Source of the DNA: Sarcocystis neurona
Lineage: Eukaryota; Apicomplexa; Conoidasida; Eucoccidiorida; Sarcocystidae
DNA: 64,000 nt
Direction: 5' to 3'
Assembly (NCBI GenBank): GCA_000727475.1
Contig: KL647307.1
Span: 1,084,701 to 1,148,700 of the forward strand
Shown here: positions 60,417-64,000 of the stretch, in pieces
Layout: each line of letters opens with the position of its first letter
How positions within the stretch are numbered: position 1 is the first letter of the stretch
Made by a program: the position numbers and the translations under genes
Notes under the pieces: generated by a model
The model's input: only the letters and a program-made list of their open reading frames with translations
Database searches by the model: none
Told to the model about the DNA's origin: nothing

Positions 60417-61270
60417 CTGTATCAATATATATATGGCTATGTATACAGATGTCTCTATCTCTCTCTCCATGTATATATATATATATATCTATATCTATAT
60501 GTATATGTATACATATGCCTCTATCTCTCTCTCTACATATATATATATATCNNNNNNNNNNNNNNNNNNNNNNNNNNNNNNNNNNNNNNNNNNNNNNNNN
60601 NNNNNNNNNNNNNNNNNNNNNNNNNNNNNNNNNNNNNNNNNNNNNNNNNNNNNNNNNNNNNNNNNNNNNNNNNNNNNNNNNNNNNNNNNNNNNNNNNNNN
60701 NNNNNNNNNNNNNNNNNNNNNNNNNNNNNNNNNNNNNNNNNNNNNNNNNNNNNNNNNNNNNNNNNNNNNNNNNNNNNNNNNNNNNNNNNNNNNNNNNNNN
60801 NNNNNNNNNNNNNNNNNNNNNNNNNNNNNNNNNNNNNNNNNNNNNNNNNNNNNNNNNNNNNNNNNNNNNNNNNNNNNNNNNNNNNNNNNNNNNNNNNNNN
60901 NNNNNNNNNNNNNNNNNNNNNNNNNNNNNNNNNNNNNNNNNNNNNNNNNNNNNNNNNNNNNNNNNNNNNNNNNNNNNNNNNNNNNNNNNNNNNNNNNNNN
61001 NNNNNNNNNNNNNNNNNNNNNNNNNNNNNNNNNNNNNNNNNNNNNNNNNNNNNNNNNNNNNNNNNNNNNNNNNNNNNNNNNNNNNNNNNNNNNNNNNNNN
61101 TATATATATATACATATGTCTCTATCTCTCTCTCTCTCCATACATATATATATATATATATATATGTGGATATGTATACATATGTCTCTCTCTCTCTACA
61201 TATATATCTGTATATATGTATTAATATGTATACATATGTCCCTATCTCTCTGTCTCTCTCTCTCTGTATA
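60310..61270. repeat. TA/CT minisatellite interrupted by an assembly gap
   Basis: Repeated units of roughly 60 bases, TATGTATACATATGTCTC followed by TATCTCTCTCTC and a long TATATA tract, near 60,310, 60,365, 60,435, 60,505, 61,106, 61,165 and 61,225. It shares the TATACATATG and GTCTCTCTCTC words with the array at 30.7-32.2 kb. Confidence 0.85.
60552..61100. other. Assembly gap of 549 N
   Basis: Run of N inside the TA/CT minisatellite; true length unknown. Confidence 0.99.
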
Positions 61271-61798
61271 TATATAAACATATTTGTACACGTTCGTATG
61301 TAGGTAGCCATACAGCGTTTGCGTACGGGAGCGGGGCAGCCCGAGGATCGTCACGCCGGTGGTGGAATGGGCGGAGAGTGCGACGAAGGTGGGCAGCGCC
61401 GATATATTCTATATATGTGCATCTGCGTATGGCCATCCTTGTCTCAGTACTTTCCTTACCGCCCGTGGATAAGTGTGTGGTACGAGAATAAAGTCGTATA
61501 TATTCGGGCGAGATTTCTGACCACATTCATATATATATAAAAGAAGAAGTATTCTGTGTCTGCATGTATAAACCTTCATATGCAAGCGCGTTTGCAGCTT
61601 CAGATGAAAACGGCACCACCCATGTGTTTGCATGTAAATGCAGGAGTTATTCTCCAAATAGTGCGTCCGCAATGTAATTTGCGTATATACATATGTATAT
61701 GCGCATACACTTGCATATATGTATTTACATGTGGAGAGAAAGGTAGAGCAGAAGAGGCTGAAGAGAGCGATCGCGTGGTGGGAGGTCGGGTGCTGCAG

Positions 61799-61968
61799 AG
61801 AGAGCAGAGCGGGAGCCAAGATGTGACGCAGCAGCAAAAGCAGAAACGGCGGACGGAGACTTGTCGCTGTCCCATAAATACCGGCGTCTTCTGCAGCAGC
61901 TGATGGATGCTGCTAGTGAAAACGCATTTGAAGACACCGGGGATCCACACAAATATTTGGCACCATCT
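61799..61968 (+). CDS. Candidate internal exon, unknown gene
   Basis: A GGTGCTGCAG acceptor (phase 1) and a TCT|GTATTT donor (phase 0) flank 56 codons of mixed, charged peptide: Ala/Glu-rich start, then DGDLSLSHKYRRLLQQLM, DAASENAFEDTGDPHKYL and APS. The composition is clearly protein-like. A possible next exon begins at 62959 (acceptor TTGTACAG) and meets a GTAAGC donor near 62,995. No family recognised. Confidence 0.35.
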
Positions 61969-62489
61969 GTATTTATCCACGGACAGATACACATATACAT
62001 ATATTTATATGTACTTATTCATGTATGTACACTTGTACATATCCTTACGTATACGTATTCTTGTGTGTACATATGTATATATATGTATATAGGTATATAC
62101 GTGTACGTGTCTGCTGTAGTGGTGGCATACATCCGTGGGACTGACTGATAGAAGCGAAGGGGAAGCACCGCCAATGCAACAGGAGCGTCAGGAACTCATG
62201 CACCAGTAGCGGGTCTTCAACAGCACACACCCGTGGCTGCTGCAGATTTACATATGTCAATTAAAAATATATATGGAGAGAGAGACAGAGATGCATTACT
62301 GCACGTGTAGTTACATATACTCAAGGAGATACACTCTCTGGAGAGAATATATAAATATTTTTTATACATACAGAGAGAGCCCCGGCAGCAGCAAGAGCTG
62401 TTGCGTGTGCATTAGCAGGTACCGCGTTCTCTTGCATGTCTAACAAGCAACAGCACCAACAGCAGTGTGTACCATGGACAAATATATAG

Positions 62490-62601
62490 TATAGGCTCGT
62501 ATACGCATATATGTTATATAACATATATATATACATATATGTGTGTTTAAGGTGACTTATGTATGCGCTTATGTGTAATATAGTACATATGTATATGATA
62601 A

Positions 62602-62632
<31 letters not shown>

Positions 62633-62930
62633 ATACACACACTATACGTGTATATATACATAGTACATATGTATATATATAGTATACATATATATATATA
62701 TGTATATACAGATATATGTATGTGTATATATATATACAGGTATACGTATATATTTAGGCGTATGTATATATAATGTGAATTACGTACTTATGTGTGTACT
62801 CCTTTATGTGTGTATCATTCTGTCTATCCATCTATCTATCTACCTATCTATCTATCTATATATATATATCTCTACATGTATATACATATATATGTGCATA
62901 TATATTTGTATACACAAGCTACCTTATTGC
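62490..62930. repeat. TA/TGTA microsatellite block
   Basis: Nearly continuous TATATA, ACATAT and TCTATCTA words. Tyr/Ile-rich ORFs through it are artefacts. Confidence 0.8.
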
Positions 62931-62999
62931 TTTACTATTTTGAATGCCGCTTGTACAGGCCTGTTTCCACTCATTTACGGATTCTTCAATCTCCCGTAA

Positions 63000-64000
63000 G
63001 CCTTCTTGAAGAGAGCGAGAAGCAGGACCTGTATCATCAGCAGCAGCAGTGTACCAGCAGCAGCAGCAGTAGCGGGGCAATGCAGCGGGAACAGCAGTAG
63101 GGGCTTAGTCGTAGCAGGAGTAAAGTAGACCAGATTTACACAGCAAAACAGAACAAGTGACGTGAGATATTTGCACGGTGGTACTATCGCTGCGAGCGTG
63201 CACAGGTGGCCGCTTCCACATAGCCTTCTACGGCTGCTTCATACGTACTGCTGCCGCTTGATCTGTGTAATTGCTGCTGGATCTATACTGCGGCAGCTGC
63301 TGTTGTTGCTGCTGTTGCGCTGCTGCTACATCTTCGTTGCTGCTGCTGCGGTGTCGGCTGTTGGTGATGTTGCTGCTGTTGCTGAGGAGGCGGTGGTCTT
63401 TCTTCTGCGCGGCTGTCGCAGCTTCCGACGGTGCGGCTGCTGTTTCGCTGCTGCGTGCAGAGCCGAGCTTGCGCGTTACGCAATATCTGCTGCACTGCTT
63501 GACCTGCTGGTGCTCCCACACTTTTGCCACATCTTTCACCTGCTGCTGCGGAGCCCGTCGGCCTTGCCGTTGCTACCAGAGCCTTTGCTGCTGTCCAACG
63601 TCGTGGGTATAGTTTGCGTCTGCTCCACCTGCTGCTGCTGCTGCCGACTACAACTTCGTTCTGCTGCAGCTCCCCTGCGACTGCTGCACCTCTTGCGGCA
63701 GATGCTGCTGCTACCTGCCCCAGTACGCGCGCAGCTGCCGTGCCTCGCTGTGAGAATAGCTGCTCTTCTTGTTCTCCTTCTCCTTTCTCTGTTGCCGAGG
63801 CTGTTCCTGCTGCGGAGTTGCAGGAACGCGTTGCCCGTCTGCTGCCCTGAGGCTTCTCCAATTTCATCGCTGCAACACATAGGCACAAACACAACGCCTG
63901 TAGCTGCTCGCAGCTCCCGTACGTCCGTTCCTTGGTCGTCGACGGTCTGATGCTCTCCTTTTCCCTCTCCTATACTGCCTCTTCTGGCTGCTGCTGCTGC
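63000..64000. other. CTG-rich segment continuing past the right edge, possible exons
   Basis: Short CAG tracts to about 63,100, then CTG-dominated plus strand. Two mixed-composition plus-strand stretches stand out: about 63,460-63,605 (RAELARYAISAALLDLLVLP) and about 63,780-63,850 (FSVAEAVPAAELQERVARLL then a TGA). They are in different frames. The minus strand is also open (63894-63283). I cannot assign a gene. Confidence 0.35.

Noticed and set aside
1..64000. CRISPR arrays, insertion sequences, phage or plasmid genes
   Set aside because: The tandem repeats have no unique equal-length spacers, no transposase or integrase motif was seen, and gene structure is intron-rich eukaryotic.
1..64000. 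tRNA, rRNA and telomere repeats
   Set aside because: A few GGTTC-like boxes (2303, 27466, 48908 and 54402) lack the conserved continuation and a matching A box. No rRNA-like stretch and no TTTAGGG array was seen. A covariance-model scan could still find a small RNA.

Overview
The window looks like nuclear DNA of a coccidian apicomplexan, most likely an Eimeria species. Three things point there: very dense CAG/CTG triplet tracts that read as poly-Gln, poly-Ala, poly-Ser or poly-Leu, long runs of TA/TG microsatellite, and conserved eukaryotic genes cut into short exons by GT-AG introns of 0.4-1.3 kb. This placement is by recognition only; no search was run. Nothing bacterial, viral or plasmid-like was seen.

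Layout. Positions 1-15,900 are triplet-poor and carry two recognisable minus-strand genes. The first is the 5' three exons of the cilia/flagella protein CFAP299 (207-1240), which runs off the left edge. The second is a complete nine-exon ABCE1/RLI1 ribosome-recycling ATPase (5509-14617, 640 aa, all splice phases consistent). Between them lie 4.3 kb of unique sequence with exon-like blocks but no assigned gene. From about 15,900 to 24,300 the sequence becomes a CTG/CAG-saturated segment holding one very long plus-strand ORF (19174-23703) with Gln, Ala and Ser repeats and an acidic C-terminus.

Positions 24,700-33,000 carry a plus-strand gene whose last two exons together recreate an HPC2/ubinuclein (HUN/HRD) motif, a histone-chaperone (HIRA complex) signature. 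Its introns are filled with minisatellites, a CTA/TAG triplet island and an 841-base assembly gap. From 33,171 to 47,617 I can chain about 17 plus-strand exon candidates into one gene for a largely alpha-helical protein I cannot name; most junctions are phase-compatible, two are not. Beyond 47.6 kb the window holds weaker exon candidates, several tandem repeats, a second gap (549 bases) and more CTG/CAG segments.

The named genes serve unrelated functions (flagellum, translation recycling, chromatin), so this is ordinary eukaryotic gene order, not a gene cluster. I did not find a convincing undescribed system. The most informative pattern is in the repeats: minisatellites inside long ORFs have periods divisible by three (12, 15, 27/30, 33-39), whereas those in putative introns of the 33-47 kb gene have periods of 16, 20, 23 and 25 bases.
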